Assembly (NCBI GenBank): GCA_018261895.1
Contig: JAGTRT010000042.1
Coordinates: 1 to 43,514, forward strand
DNA length: 43,514 nt
Direction of reading: 5' to 3'
Origin: Pseudomonadota bacterium
GTDB taxonomy: Bacteria > Pseudomonadota > Gammaproteobacteria > Burkholderiales > Rhodocyclaceae
A program made the translations under genes and the position numbers. Positions 26,387 to 35,259 of the stretch are shown here, in pieces. How positions within the stretch are numbered: the stretch's first letter is position 1; every line of letters begins with the position of its first letter. Below the pieces are notes generated by a model. It did not search any database, was not told the origin of the DNA, and was given only the letters and a program-made list of their open reading frames with translations.

Positions 26387-28243
26387 ATGAAAAATATCGC
26401 CCTTGTCTCGCTGATCATCTCGGCGGCATTTCCCGCCTTCGCCCAGGTTCCGGCTGCAACGCCGGCCACGCTGAAGGAGGTGGCCCAGCGGGCTGTGCTG
26501 AACAGCCCCGAAGTCACCTCGAAATGGCATGCCTATCGGGCGGCAGACGAAGAGATCGGCGTGGCCCGCGGCGGCTATTTCCCGCGGGTTGACCTGACTG
26601 CAGGGGGCGGTCGTGAAAGCCTGCGCCAGCCGACGGCGGCCGATCGCGATTACACCCGCAGCGGCTATATGCTCAGCCTCAACCAGATGATTTTCGACGG
26701 TTTCGCGACCCGCAATGAAGTTCGTCGCCTCGACAAGGCGCGCATCGTTCGCTACTACGAGCTGCTCGATGCCTCCGAAAACACCGCGCTCGAAGCGTCG
26801 CGCGCCTATCTCGACGTCCTGCGCTACCGTCACCTGGTCGATCTGGCCAAGGACAACTACGTTCAGCACAAGGCCACCTACGACCAGATCGAACGCCGTA
26901 CCCTGAGCGGCGTCGGCCGTCGCGTCGACTTCGAGCAGGCCGGCAGCCGTCTCGCCCTCGCCGAAATCAACCTGATCACCGAAACCGCCAACCTGCATGA
27001 TGTGAGTGCACGCTATCAGCGCCTGGTCGGTGCTCAGCCGGCTGACGCCATCGTGCCGCCCGCCCAGCTCAACTCGGCCTTCCCGGCCCAGGCCAAGTCG
27101 GCGCTCGATACCCTGCACCGCAAAAACCCGGCGCTGCTTGCGGCAACCGAAAACATCGAAGCCAGCCAGTACGAAATCAACAATCGCCGTGCGGCCTATT
27201 CGCCGAAGCTTGATTTCCGCGCCCGCACCGACAACACCCGCAATTACCTCGGCGACACCGGCGATCGTCACCACAACGTGGCCGAGCTCGTCGTCAGCTG
27301 GAACCTCTTCAACGGCGGTTCCGACCGCGCCCGCGAGAAGCAGAGCATCGAGAAGAAGAACCTGGCTTTCGATCTGCGCGAAAAGGCTTGCCGCGACACC
27401 CGCCAGACCCTGCTTATCGCGTACAACGACGTGCTGCGCCTGAAAGAGCAGTCCGTCTTCAACGCCCGTCAGGTTGCCCTGCTCGAAAAGACGCGCGATG
27501 CCTATCGCGACCAGTTCAACGTCGGCCAGCGCACCCTGCTCGATCTGCTCGATACCGAAAACGAACTGCTGGCCGCCCGTCGCGCCAACGTCAATGCCGA
27601 TACCGACCTGACGCTCGCCTACCTGCGGACCTATGCCGGCATGGGCACCCTGCTCGAATACCTCGGCCTGCAACGTCTGGATGCGGCCACGCCGGATAGC
27701 CAGGACCTCGCCGACATCGATCCGAGCCAGCTTTGCCCGAACGATCCGATTGCGCTCAATCAACCGGAGCGCGATGCCCTCAATGCCAAGGCGGCCAGCC
27801 TGAACACCTCGCGCGCCCCAGCGGCGCAGGTCGTGCCGGTGGCACCTGCCGTGGCATCTTCGGAGGCCTCCGTCCAGGCGCAAGTGAACTCTTGGGCAGC
27901 AGCCTGGTCGGCACGTGATTACAGCGCCTACAGCGCCTTTTATGCGCCGACCTTCACGCCCGATGGCGGCCTGACCCGCGAAGACTGGGCGCAACTGCGT
28001 CGCGGCCGTGTGTCGACCCGGGCCAACATCAACGTCGAGATCCAGGACATGAAGGTTCGCATGGACGGCAACGATCGTGCCTTCGCCGAGTTCCGCCAGA
28101 TCTACCGTTCCAGCGGCTACAACGATACGACGCAGAAGACGCTGGAAATGATCCGCGTGAACGGCAAGTGGCTGATCAACCGCGAAACCTCCGTGCCCTG
28201 CACCGGCAACACCGTCGGTGGCTGCAAGGGGCTGACCAAGTAA
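26387..28243 (+). CDS. TolC-family outer membrane protein fused to a C-terminal NTF2-like domain
   Basis: A 618-residue protein with a signal peptide (about 1-19, ending AFPAFA). Residues ~25-445 form a TolC-type outer membrane efflux channel with its two repeats (NSPEVTSKWHAYRAADEEIG, SLNQMIFDGFATRNEV; NPALLAATENIEASQYEI, VSWNLFNGGSDRAREKQ). After a Pro/Ala-rich linker, residues ~510-605 look like an NTF2/SnoaL-like (Cds6 C-terminal type) domain (VNSWAAAWSARDYSAYSAFY). TolC proteins normally end near residue 450-480. No ABC transporter or membrane fusion protein lies beside it. Type I secretion of adhesins is a guess. Confidence 0.88.
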   Translation: MKNIALVSLIISAAFPAFAQVPAATPATLKEVAQRAVLNSPEVTSKWHAYRAADEEIGVARGGYFPRVDLTAGGGRESLRQPTAADRDYTRSGYMLSLNQMIFDGFATRNEVRRLDKARIVRYYELLDASENTALEASRAYLDVLRYRHLVDLAKDNYVQHKATYDQIERRTLSGVGRRVDFEQAGSRLALAEINLITETANLHDVSARYQRLVGAQPADAIVPPAQLNSAFPAQAKSALDTLHRKNPALLAATENIEASQYEINNRRAAYSPKLDFRARTDNTRNYLGDTGDRHHNVAELVVSWNLFNGGSDRAREKQSIEKKNLAFDLREKACRDTRQTLLIAYNDVLRLKEQSVFNARQVALLEKTRDAYRDQFNVGQRTLLDLLDTENELLAARRANVNADTDLTLAYLRTYAGMGTLLEYLGLQRLDAATPDSQDLADIDPSQLCPNDPIALNQPERDALNAKAASLNTSRAPAAQVVPVAPAVASSEASVQAQVNSWAAAWSARDYSAYSAFYAPTFTPDGGLTREDWAQLRRGRVSTRANINVEIQDMKVRMDGNDRAFAEFRQIYRSSGYNDTTQKTLEMIRVNGKWLINRETSVPCTGNTVGGCKGLTK

Positions 28244-28291
28244 GCTACTTGCCCGTCGCCGGCCTGCCCGCAAGGCCGGCAGGCGGAATGA

Positions 28292-28320
28292 AAAAAGGCC
28301 ATGCGATGCATGGCCTTTTT
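28292..28320. terminator. Bidirectional intrinsic terminator
   Basis: The perfect 12-bp stem AAAAAGGCCATG/CATGGCCTTTTT has a CGATG loop. The A and U runs on the two sides suit both strands. It separates the convergent TolC-family gene and the PEBP gene. Confidence 0.92.
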
Positions 28321-28340
28321 CGTTGGGACGGGGCGAAAAA

Positions 28341-28970
28341 TCAGCCGGACAGCGCAGGATTCAGCGTGTAGGTCCCGGTCAGGCTGGCCTCGGCCAGGAC
28401 ATGCCCCTGAATCGCGGCACGTACTTCCGGGCCGCCGAATTTTCCTTCGAGTGGCAACGTGTCGATGTCGAGCGCGAAGACCGTGAAGACGTAGTGATGG
28501 ACGATCTCGTCGTTCCATGGCGGGCAGGGGCCGTCATAACCGTAGTAGTCGCCGTTCATGTCGTGATCGCCGGCAAACCAGTCGGTGTAATTGTTGATGC
28601 CTTGCCGATAGCCCTGGGCCGTCTGCGGGCCCGGCTTGCCGCGCGGGGTGACCGCGCTGCTGAATTCGCCTTCCGCGATGCTCGTGAGCGTGGCCGGAAG
28701 GTCGATCAATACCCAATGGAAGAAGTCGACACGCGGCAGGCTGGCGGGGACCGTCCTGCCTTCCTTGTTGACGTCGTCTCCCTGGCTGGGAACGTCGGGA
28801 TCGTGACAGATGAGGACGAAGGATTTCGTGCCGGCCGGCGCGTCCGACCAGGTCAGTTGCGGATTGCGGTTTTTGCCGAGGCAGACGTGATGGGCGGGGT
28901 CAGGGGTGCAGAATGAAAACTCGCCGGGGATTTTCTGTCCGTCGGAAATGCTCGTGCTGGTCAGTCTCAT
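28341..28970 (-). CDS. YbhB/YbcL-type phosphatidylethanolamine-binding protein (Raf kinase inhibitor-like)
   Basis: A 209-residue protein of the PEBP family. Family marks are the CHDPDVP motif (LICHDPDVPSQGDD), FFHWVLIDLP, and the C-terminal GPCPPWNDEIVHHYVFTVFA. Bacterial members are cytoplasmic or periplasmic; no signal peptide is visible here. Their biochemical role is unclear. It is 15 bp downstream of murJ on the same strand and probably shares its transcript. Confidence 0.9.
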   Translation of the reverse strand: MRLTSTSISDGQKIPGEFSFCTPDPAHHVCLGKNRNPQLTWSDAPAGTKSFVLICHDPDVPSQGDDVNKEGRTVPASLPRVDFFHWVLIDLPATLTSIAEGEFSSAVTPRGKPGPQTAQGYRQGINNYTDWFAGDHDMNGDYYGYDGPCPPWNDEIVHHYVFTVFALDIDTLPLEGKFGGPEVRAAIQGHVLAEASLTGTYTLNPALSG

Positions 28971-28985
28971 CGTAACGTCTCCTGA

Positions 28986-30536
28986 TTAGGTTGCCGCCTG
29001 GCGTTTGAAATCCCTTACCCGGAAGCCAAGCATCCATAGCGTGGCAAAGTAACTGGCTGCGCCCAGCGGAACCAGCCAGGCCAAACGGATTGTCCGGTCG
29101 ACGAAGCTGCTTTGCAACCAGCCGATTTCAGGGCCCATGGCGAACCAGAGTACCCCACCCATGACCAACAACGCCAGCGCCAGTTTGGCGGTAAACGTCA
29201 GCCAGCCCGATTGCGGCTGGTAAATGTCCTGTCGGCGCAATCCGCGATAAAGCATCAGCGCGTTGAGGCAGGCCGCCAGGCCAATCGACAAGGCCAGCCC
29301 GGCATGCTGCAGCCAGCCGACGAAGGCGAGGTTCATGACTTGCGTCGCGGCCAGCGATATCAGCGCGATGCGTACCGGCGTCCGGATGTTCTGGCGGGCA
29401 TAGAAGCCTGGTGCCAGGACCTTGACGAGGATCATCCCGGTCAGCCCGACGGTATAGGCGACGAGCGCTTCGCGGGTACGGAAGACGTCGTCGGCGGAAA
29501 AGGCCCCGTGGAAAAACAGGGCCGAGATCAGCGGCACCGCCAGGATGGCCAGCGCCAGGGCGGCCGGCGCGGCGAGCAACAGCGTCAGGCGCAGCCCCCA
29601 GTCGAGCAGGCGCGAATACTCCTGCGGGTTGTTGCTGGCGTGATAGCGCGACAGCGAAGGGAGGAGGATGGTCCCCAGCGTGGCCCCGAGCATGCCGGAA
29701 GGAAACTCCATGAGCCGGTCGGCGTAATACAGCCAGGAGACGCTGCCGGAGGCCAGGAACGAGGCGAAGATGGTGTTGATCAGCAGGCTGATCTGCGAAA
29801 CGGAGACGCCGATCATGGCGGGGGCCATGAGCTTGGTGATGCGCCGCACGCCGGGGTCGGCCCAGGCAGCGCGCCAGTTCAGCGACGGGCGCGGCAGCAT
29901 GGCGATTTTTTTCAGGGCGGGAATCTGGATGGCCAGTTGCAGCAGGCCGCCAATGAAAACGGCCCAGCCCAGCACGAGCGCCGGTGGGTCGAAATAGGGG
30001 GCGGCGAACAGCGCCATGCCGATGAAGGAGAGGTTGAGCAGGACCGGCGTGAAGGCCGGCAGGGCGAACCGGCTCCAGCTATTGAGGATGCCGCCGGAAA
30101 GGGCGACCAGCGACATGAAAAAAATGTAGGGGAAGGTGATGCGGGTGAGGGCGACCGTCAGCTCGAACTTGCCGACATCGGATGCAAAGCCGGGGGCCGA
30201 GATCCAGACCAGGATGGGGGCGGCGGCAATGCCGATGGCGGTGACTGCGAAGAGGGCCAGCGAGAGCAGGCTGGCGACATGGTCCACGAGGGTTCGCGTG
30301 TCTTCCTCGCTGCGTTTGTTTTTGTATTCGCCGAGGATGGGCACGAAGGCCTGGGAGAAGGCGCCTTCGGCAAACATGCGACGCAGCAGGTTGGGCAGCT
30401 TGAAGGCGACGAAAAAGGCGTCGGTGGCGAGACCGGCACCGAAGGTTCGGGCGATGACGAAATCGCGGACGAAGCCGAGAATTCGCGAGAGCAGGGTCAT
30501 CCCGCTGACGGTGGCCAGCGCGCGGAGCAGATTCAT
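28986..30536 (-). CDS. murJ: Lipid II flippase MurJ
   Basis: A 516-residue MOP-superfamily membrane protein with about 14 hydrophobic helices that moves lipid II across the inner membrane. N-terminal family marks are [20 protein letters not shown] and [20 protein letters not shown]. Later segments [14 protein letters not shown] and [16 protein letters not shown] are also characteristic. Length matches the family. In many betaproteobacteria murJ sits next to rpsT; here no rpsT is seen upstream, only tRNA-Thr. Confidence 0.95.
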   Translation of the reverse strand: MNLLRALATVSGMTLLSRILGFVRDFVIARTFGAGLATDAFFVAFKLPNLLRRMFAEGAFSQAFVPILGEYKNKRSEEDTRTLVDHVASLLSLALFAVTAIGIAAAPILVWISAPGFASDVGKFELTVALTRITFPYIFFMSLVALSGGILNSWSRFALPAFTPVLLNLSFIGMALFAAPYFDPPALVLGWAVFIGGLLQLAIQIPALKKIAMLPRPSLNWRAAWADPGVRRITKLMAPAMIGVSVSQISLLINTIFASFLASGSVSWLYYADRLMEFPSGMLGATLGTILLPSLSRYHASNNPQEYSRLLDWGLRLTLLLAAPAALALAILAVPLISALFFHGAFSADDVFRTREALVAYTVGLTGMILVKVLAPGFYARQNIRTPVRIALISLAATQVMNLAFVGWLQHAGLALSIGLAACLNALMLYRGLRRQDIYQPQSGWLTFTAKLALALLVMGGVLWFAMGPEIGWLQSSFVDRTIRLAWLVPLGAASYFATLWMLGFRVRDFKRQAAT

Positions 30537-30548
30537 TCGGGTTTGCCG

Positions 30549-30578
30549 TTGCTTGAAAAGGGGCGGAAAAGCTATAAT
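30549..30578 (+). promoter_or_regulatory. Candidate promoter upstream of tRNA-Thr
   Basis: TATAAT (30573-30578) is a perfect -10 with TTGCTT (30549-30554) 18 bp upstream. The region from 30579 to 30723 contains no convincing ORF. The promoter may serve tRNA-Thr through a ~140-nt leader. Confidence 0.45.
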
Positions 30579-30723
30579 TCTACGCTGTGCTGCTTCGGGA
30601 GCCGAGAAAAGCCTTCCTGTTAAGGTGGCTTCGGTGTTCCGGATGCGTGTGGCACAAGGCTTTCGGGTGATCGGTCTGGTTTTTGCCGGTTGCGCCGGGC
30701 AAGGTTTTACAAGTTTTGGTTTT

Positions 30724-30799
30724 GCCGCTTTAGCTCAGTTGGTAGAGCAGTTCATTCGTAATGAAAAGGTCGCCAGTTCGATTCCGGCAAGCGGCACCA
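30724..30799 (+). tRNA. thrW: tRNA-Thr (anticodon CGT)
   Basis: A 76-nt cloverleaf with acceptor arm GCCGCTT/AAGCGGC, discriminator A and an encoded CCA. The D arm is GCTCAGTTGGTAGAGC, the anticodon loop TTCGTAA gives CGT, and the T arm is GCCAGTTCGATTCCGGC. It sits at the left border of the nif region. Confidence 0.96.
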
Positions 30800-30810
30800 C
30801 TTGATGTGAG

Positions 30811-30839
30811 AAGGGCAACCCGCGAGGGTTGCCCTTTTT
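30811..30839 (+). terminator. Intrinsic terminator after tRNA-Thr
   Basis: The 10-bp stem AAGGGCAACC (30811-30820)/GGTTGCCCTT (30827-30836) has a short loop and is followed by U residues. On the minus strand it could also receive the nifM transcript, although the U run there is poor. Confidence 0.85.
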
Positions 30840-30865
30840 GCTTTGTGCCTTGTGTTCGGGGCCGA

Positions 30866-31681
30866 TCAGACCGCAGGCTGTTCCTTGATCCAGTCGCGCT
30901 GGGCGTCACGGCGACGTTTCTCGGTTAGCTTCTCGATGATGCGCGGGCAGGCTTCGTCAAACGGCAGCATGCCGAAGGGCAGGATCTCGTCGCAGTAGAG
31001 AAGGTGGAGGCCCATCGGCGATTCCAGTACTTCGGAGAGAACGCCGACTTCCAGTGAAAACGCGGCCGGTTCCAGTTCCGGATAGAGCTGCTGGCGCTTG
31101 ACGGTGCCCAGTTGGCCGCCTTCCATGGCGGTCGGGCATTGCGAGTGGCGCAGTGCGGCCTTGCCGAAGGCATCGGCATCCTTGACGGTTGTTCTGAGCT
31201 TTTCCAGCGTGCCGCGGGCGGTGGCCTTTTCCACGGGGTTCGAGAAGGTGATCAGGATGTGGCGCAGGCGACGGGCTTCCGGCCGGTCGAAGGCTTCGGG
31301 GTGCAGGCGGTAATAGATTTCGGCGTCGACTTCGGTGACGGCGGGAACCTTGGACGCGACCTTGTCGAGGACGGCCTCGATGCGCACGTCACGTTCGACG
31401 GCTTCGGCCAGTTTGTCGGGATCGAGACCGTTGCGTTCGAGATCGGCCGCCATTTCTTCCGGATTGGCGTAGCGTTGGCGAATTTCGGCCAGGCGGGTGT
31501 CGATGGTGGCCTGGGGCACGACGACATTCGCTGCCGCGGCGCTGGCCAGGATGCGCTGCTCGAGGCGGGCCTGCTTGCCGGCGATTTCGCCAAGGCGGGC
31601 CTGTTCGGCTTCACTCAGGGTACCGGGTGCCTTTTTGAACAGTTCGTGAGCGAGCTTCAGTTCAAGATAGCTATTCAACAT
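30866..31681 (-). CDS. nifM: Nitrogenase maturation peptidyl-prolyl isomerase NifM
   Basis: A 271-residue parvulin-type protein. The N-terminal helical part (1-130) resembles SurA-like chaperone regions, and the C-terminal ~110 residues are a rotamase domain (RLRHILITFSNPVEKATARG, ECGGxLG-like AMEGGQLGTVKRQQLYPELE). NifM is needed to mature the Fe protein NifH in Azotobacter and Klebsiella. The ATG follows GAGGAG and starts 3 bp after the nifZ stop. Last gene of the nifV-cysE-nifWZM operon, the same tail order as in Azotobacter. Confidence 0.9.
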   Translation of the reverse strand: MLNSYLELKLAHELFKKAPGTLSEAEQARLGEIAGKQARLEQRILASAAAANVVVPQATIDTRLAEIRQRYANPEEMAADLERNGLDPDKLAEAVERDVRIEAVLDKVASKVPAVTEVDAEIYYRLHPEAFDRPEARRLRHILITFSNPVEKATARGTLEKLRTTVKDADAFGKAALRHSQCPTAMEGGQLGTVKRQQLYPELEPAAFSLEVGVLSEVLESPMGLHLLYCDEILPFGMLPFDEACPRIIEKLTEKRRRDAQRDWIKEQPAV

Positions 31682-31684
31682 GGC

Positions 31685-32146
31685 TTACTCCTCGGTTTTG
31701 GCTACCGGTTCGAGGATGGTTTCGGGAATCTGCAGGACGCGGCCCGGCAGGCTGTCGAAGTGGATGTGGTAGGCGACGCCATCGGCGGCATCGCGAATCA
31801 CCTTGATGACTTCACCGACGGCGCCGAGTTCGATGAGCACGCTGCCGTTCACGGACAGCTGCTTGGCGGCGCGAACCTTTTCACGGAACTCGAAGCGCGA
31901 CGGCGTCCATTCGTCCTCGCCGCCGATCAACTCTTCTTCCCGGCAGCCGACGATCTTGCCTTCCTCGATGAAATTGACCGAGTAGATGATCTGGTCCTGC
32001 AGGAAGGTGCCGACATCGACGACATAGCCGATGCTGCCGCGCCGGACGAGCGGCGCGCCGGGGTCGAGCCCGGGGTAGGTGCCGTCGTTGCGGACGTTGC
32101 GGATGAGGCGCACGGCCTCGCCGTACTCCCATTTGGCGTTCATCAT
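31685..32146 (-). CDS. nifZ: Nitrogen fixation protein NifZ
   Basis: A 153-residue protein with the NifZ N-terminal domain (YGEAVRLIRNVRNDGTYPG, GSIGYVVDVGTFLQDQIIYSVNF). NifZ is involved in forming the second P-cluster of the MoFe protein. ATG 32146 overlaps the nifW stop as ATGA; a second ATG follows directly. The longer open frame upstream is nifW sequence in the wrong frame. The C-terminal ~70 residues extend beyond the core domain, as in several longer NifZ proteins. Confidence 0.9.
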   Translation of the reverse strand: MMNAKWEYGEAVRLIRNVRNDGTYPGLDPGAPLVRRGSIGYVVDVGTFLQDQIIYSVNFIEEGKIVGCREEELIGGEDEWTPSRFEFREKVRAAKQLSVNGSVLIELGAVGEVIKVIRDAADGVAYHIHFDSLPGRVLQIPETILEPVAKTEE

Positions 32147-32484
32147 TGGCGGAATACCTTGTCGAGCGAGACGAAGGAGCTCATGCCGCCATCCGGCTTG
32201 GCCACGTTCTGGAACACGGCGAAGACCTTTTCGTTCAGCGAGTTCGAGGTGACGAAGTCCTGGTAGGCGCGTTCCAGCCACAGACGGTAGATGCCGCGCT
32301 GCTGCTCTTCCTCGGGCGGCAGGTTGGGGGCCTGCTTGGTGAGATAGTCGTGGAAGCGCTGCAGGATGTGCAGGCGGTTCACATGGACCACGCTGGGATC
32401 GTAGGCGACGCCGAAATAGTCCAGGAAATCTTCGGCGGAGACGAGGTCTTCCATGGCTTCGGCAAGGGTCAGGGTGTCTTCCAT
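32143..32484 (-). CDS. nifW: Nitrogenase-stabilizing/protective protein NifW
   Basis: A 113-residue protein of the NifW family (AEDFLDYFGVAYDPSVVHVNRLHILQRF seen in parts, with YRLWLERAYQDFVTS). NifW helps MoFe protein maturation or oxygen protection. I chose ATG 32484 because GAGGAAA lies six bases upstream; the open frame extends seven residues further without a ribosome site. It is four-base coupled to nifZ. Confidence 0.92.
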   Translation of the reverse strand: MEDTLTLAEAMEDLVSAEDFLDYFGVAYDPSVVHVNRLHILQRFHDYLTKQAPNLPPEEEQQRGIYRLWLERAYQDFVTSNSLNEKVFAVFQNVAKPDGGMSSFVSLDKVFRQ

Positions 32485-32494
32485 GATGGTTTCC

Positions 32495-33037
32495 TCAGGC
32501 TGCAACTAGGTTGAATGATGAGTCTTCGTCGGTTGTCGATTCCTCGCTCTGGAATTCGTCGACGACCTCGAGAAGTTTGGCGGCGCCGAGCTGGTCCCGG
32601 CTGTCCAGGGCGGCCAGCTTGATCAGCAGGTCGCGGGATTCGGCGATGCGGCCGAGCCGGAGCAGGACGACGCTCTCGGCCTTGAGCGCGAGCAGGTAGA
32701 AGCGCAGCAGGCCGAACGAGGTGGCGGCGGCCGAGCCGAGCTGGGCTTCGTCGATCTGCCGCCAGTCGGCCGGAATGCCGAGATGGCGGGCGGAGACGCG
32801 CTTGGCGTGATCGGCGACGATGAGCACGTCGTCGAGGCGGTGCTGGTAGAAATAGTAGCGGTACAGGCTGACGAGCACGGTCAGGTGCTCGGGGGCGAGC
32901 AGGTGGGCGCGCAGCAGGGCCATCTCGGCGGACGGGTCGCCGTAGTCGCTGGCGGCCTGGGCGATCAGGCGCTCGGCTTCGGCGGGCAGTTCGTCCTCGA
33001 AGTAGAGCTTGCAGTCGGAGAAGTCGAGCAGGTCCAT
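32495..33037 (-). CDS. Unknown nif-operon protein with TPR-like helical repeats
   Basis: A 180-residue acidic, helical protein that I cannot name. The pattern of paired helices (AEMALLRAHLLAPEHLTVLVSL, LLRFYLLALKAESVVLLRLG in parts) looks like tetratricopeptide-type repeats. It has no signal peptide, no membrane segment and only one cysteine. It starts 7 bp after cysE and ends 10 bp before nifW, so it belongs to the operon. The Azotobacter vinelandii order, as I recall it, places nifW directly after cysE1. A scaffold or assembly role is inference. Confidence 0.75.
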   Translation of the reverse strand: MDLLDFSDCKLYFEDELPAEAERLIAQAASDYGDPSAEMALLRAHLLAPEHLTVLVSLYRYYFYQHRLDDVLIVADHAKRVSARHLGIPADWRQIDEAQLGSAAATSFGLLRFYLLALKAESVVLLRLGRIAESRDLLIKLAALDSRDQLGAAKLLEVVDEFQSEESTTDEDSSFNLVAA

Positions 33038-33044
33038 GGCGCGG

Positions 33045-33830
33045 TCAATTCACGATGTGCATGGACTCGTGTTCGCAACACAGGTCGCCAGCCGAACAGG
33101 TGCGGCATTCGCCGCTGTGGTCGGCCGGGGCCGGCTCATGGCGCAGTTCGGCCAGTTCCTTTTCCAGGCCTTCGATGCGCTCGATGAGGCAGGCGATCGA
33201 TTTGGCCACCGGGTCGGGCATGAGGTTGTGATCGAGGCTGATGCCGTTGATGGGGCGTGCCGAACCGACCCGGGTGTCGACGATCCGGCCGGGAACACCG
33301 ACGACCGTCCGGTCGGCCGGCACGTCCTTGACGACCACGGAATTGGCACCGACGCGAACGCGTTCGCCGATGCTGATCGGGCCGAGTATCTTGGCGCCCG
33401 CGCCGACGACGACACCGTCGGCCAGGGTGGGGTGGCGCTTGCCCTTGTTCCACGAGGTGCCGCCCAGCGTGACGCCGTGGTAGAGGGTGACGTCGTCGCC
33501 GACTTCGGCGGTTTCACCGATGACGACGCAGGCGCCGTGGTCGATGAAGAAGCGGCGGCCGATGGTGGCGCCGGGGTGAATGTCGACGTTGGTCAGCGTC
33601 CGCCCGAGGAAGGACAGGAAACGCGCCGGGAATCGCCAGCCGGCACGCCACAGGCGGTGCGACAGGCGATGGGTGAGGATGGCATGGACGCCGGGGTAGG
33701 TGGTCAGCACCTCGAAGGTCGAGCGGGCGGCCGGGTCGCGCTGGAAAACGCAGGCCAGGTCTTCCTTGAGGGTCGCCCAGAGGCCGGGTGCTGCCAGTGC
33801 AGGTGCTGTCATGGTCATCGCTTCAGACAT
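33045..33830 (-). CDS. cysE: Nif-associated serine O-acetyltransferase (CysE1 type) with Cys-rich tail
   Basis: A 261-residue left-handed beta-helix acyltransferase making O-acetylserine for cysteine synthesis, here for Fe-S cluster assembly. Family marks are [35 protein letters not shown] and [20 protein letters not shown]. The last ~20 residues add four cysteines (Cys242, 245, 251, 252), not seen in housekeeping CysE. ATG 33830 overlaps the nifV stop by eight bases. The gene order nifV-cysE matches Azotobacter. Confidence 0.9.
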   Translation of the reverse strand: MSEAMTMTAPALAAPGLWATLKEDLACVFQRDPAARSTFEVLTTYPGVHAILTHRLSHRLWRAGWRFPARFLSFLGRTLTNVDIHPGATIGRRFFIDHGACVVIGETAEVGDDVTLYHGVTLGGTSWNKGKRHPTLADGVVVGAGAKILGPISIGERVRVGANSVVVKDVPADRTVVGVPGRIVDTRVGSARPINGISLDHNLMPDPVAKSIACLIERIEGLEKELAELRHEPAPADHSGECRTCSAGDLCCEHESMHIVN

Positions 33831-34962
33831 GGTGGTGACTCCGGACGGAGGCCAGGAGGTCGCGCAGGTCGGCGACTTCAGGCGGATGCTTGTGCTCGGC
33901 GACAAAGTTGCGGACGCGCGGCAACATGGCCTGCGCTTCCTTTTCGCCCAGTTCGATGCCGAGGCCGGCAAAGACGACCTGCACGGCGCGCGAGCCGGAA
34001 TGCTTGCCGAGCACGATGCGGTGCGACTGGCCGACTTCCTGCGGGTCGAAACCCTGGTAGTTGTCGGGATGCTTGAGCAGGCCATCGACGTGGATGCCGG
34101 CTTCGTGGGTGAAGGCGCCGGCGCCGACGACGCTCTTCTGCCAGGGCACGGCGCGGCCGGAGGCGCTGGCGACCTGGCTGGACAGCGCCGGGAAACCCTT
34201 GAGGCTGACGCCGGTGTCGATGTTGTAGAGCTTGGTCAGGCCGAGGACGACTTCTTCGAGCGGGGCATTGCCGGCCCGTTCGCCGAGGCCGTTGACCGTG
34301 GTGTTGACGTGCGTCGCGCCGGCCTTGCAGGCGGCGAGCGTGTTGGCGGTGGCCAGGCCCATGTCGTCGTGGGCGTGCATTTCGATTTCGAGGCCGGTGT
34401 TGCGGCGCAGGGTGCTGATCTTGTCGAAGGTGCCGAAGGGCTCGAGGATGCCCAGCGTGTCGGCGAAGCGCAGGCGGCGGGCGCCGGCGCGTTCGGCCGT
34501 TTCGGCCAGGGCGCACAGGAAGTTCATGTCGGCGCGCGAGGCGTCCTCGCAACCGAGGCCGACTTCGAGGCCGAGGCTGAGGGCGGCGCCGATGAACTTG
34601 GGCAGTTCGCGCAGCAACCAGGCACGGTCCTGCTTGAGCTTGTAAGCGAGGTGCTGGTCGGAGGCCGGCACCGAAATGTCGATCATGTGCGCGCCGAGGC
34701 CGGCGCAGGCGGCGATGTCGGCCGGGTGCATGCGGCTCCACACCATGAGGCGCGGTGCGAGACCGAGGTCGGCGACGGCGCGGATGGAGTCGCGTTCCTC
34801 GTCGCCCATGGCCGGGATGCCGACTTCCAGCTCGGGCACGCCGATGGCGGCGAGCTGACGGGCGATGTCCAGTTTTTCGTCCAGCGAGAACGCCACGCCA
34901 GCCGACTGCTCGCCGTCGCGCAGGGTGGTGTCGTTGATGGTGACGAAAGCTGAATGGGTCAT
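33823..34962 (-). CDS. nifV: Homocitrate synthase NifV
   Basis: Condenses acetyl-CoA and 2-oxoglutarate to homocitrate, the organic ligand of FeMo-cofactor. The 379-residue protein has the TIM-barrel signature [14 protein letters not shown], the metal-binding [16 protein letters not shown], and [21 protein letters not shown] precedes the ATG. It is the first gene of its operon, 23 bp from a consensus sigma-54 promoter. Confidence 0.95.
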   Translation of the reverse strand: MTHSAFVTINDTTLRDGEQSAGVAFSLDEKLDIARQLAAIGVPELEVGIPAMGDEERDSIRAVADLGLAPRLMVWSRMHPADIAACAGLGAHMIDISVPASDQHLAYKLKQDRAWLLRELPKFIGAALSLGLEVGLGCEDASRADMNFLCALAETAERAGARRLRFADTLGILEPFGTFDKISTLRRNTGLEIEMHAHDDMGLATANTLAACKAGATHVNTTVNGLGERAGNAPLEEVVLGLTKLYNIDTGVSLKGFPALSSQVASASGRAVPWQKSVVGAGAFTHEAGIHVDGLLKHPDNYQGFDPQEVGQSHRIVLGKHSGSRAVQVVFAGLGIELGEKEAQAMLPRVRNFVAEHKHPPEVADLRDLLASVRSHHHV

Positions 34963-34985
34963 GGCAATCTCCTCGGCAGGTATTC

Positions 34986-35001
34986 AGCAAGGATGGTGCC
35001 A
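34986..35001 (-). promoter_or_regulatory. Sigma-54 (-24/-12) promoter of the nifV operon
   Basis: Read on the minus strand: TGGCAC, five bases CATCC, then TTGCT, an exact match to the RpoN consensus with correct spacing. Transcription would start about 12 bases downstream, near 34975, leaving a short leader before nifV. Confidence 0.92.
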
Positions 35002-35061
35002 ATTTTCAAGCCATTGAAAACAAATGAAAATAAGGATTGGTGCGCGCCGGTGTGGGACGAA

Positions 35062-35077
35062 TGTAGCGAACGCGACA
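35062..35077. promoter_or_regulatory. NifA upstream activator sequence
   Basis: TGT-AGCGAACGCG-ACA is an exact TGT-N10-ACA NifA-binding site. It lies about 61-76 bp upstream of the -24 element, a usual distance for an enhancer that works by DNA looping. The remaining sequence to the tpm start (35078-35259) shows no gene. Confidence 0.82.
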
Positions 35078-35259
35078 ATTTGATTCGTCGCTTTGTTCCC
35101 GGCTTTTCGGTGATAGGCTATTCGTCACGGGAGCCCTTGTCGGCCCCAAGCGCATGAATGCCTTTTCGGCCTGCATGGCTCTTCTTTCGAAGCGTTGTGT
35201 CTTTCGATCAGCCCATTTTCCTGGTTCAACAACGCAGCATCCGAAACGAAGGAGTCGCC

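Noticed and set aside
26360..28273. 637-residue minus-strand ORF antisense to the TolC-family gene
   Set aside because: It mirrors the real gene's codon structure, has no plausible start and no motif.
30136..30804. Plus-strand ORF ending in [18 protein letters not shown]
   Set aside because: The C-terminal part is tRNA-Thr translated in one frame, and the rest is antisense to murJ.
34954..35157. 67-residue plus-strand ORF in the nifV-tpm gap
   Set aside because: It runs through the sigma-54 promoter and NifA site, lacks a ribosome site and resembles no known protein.
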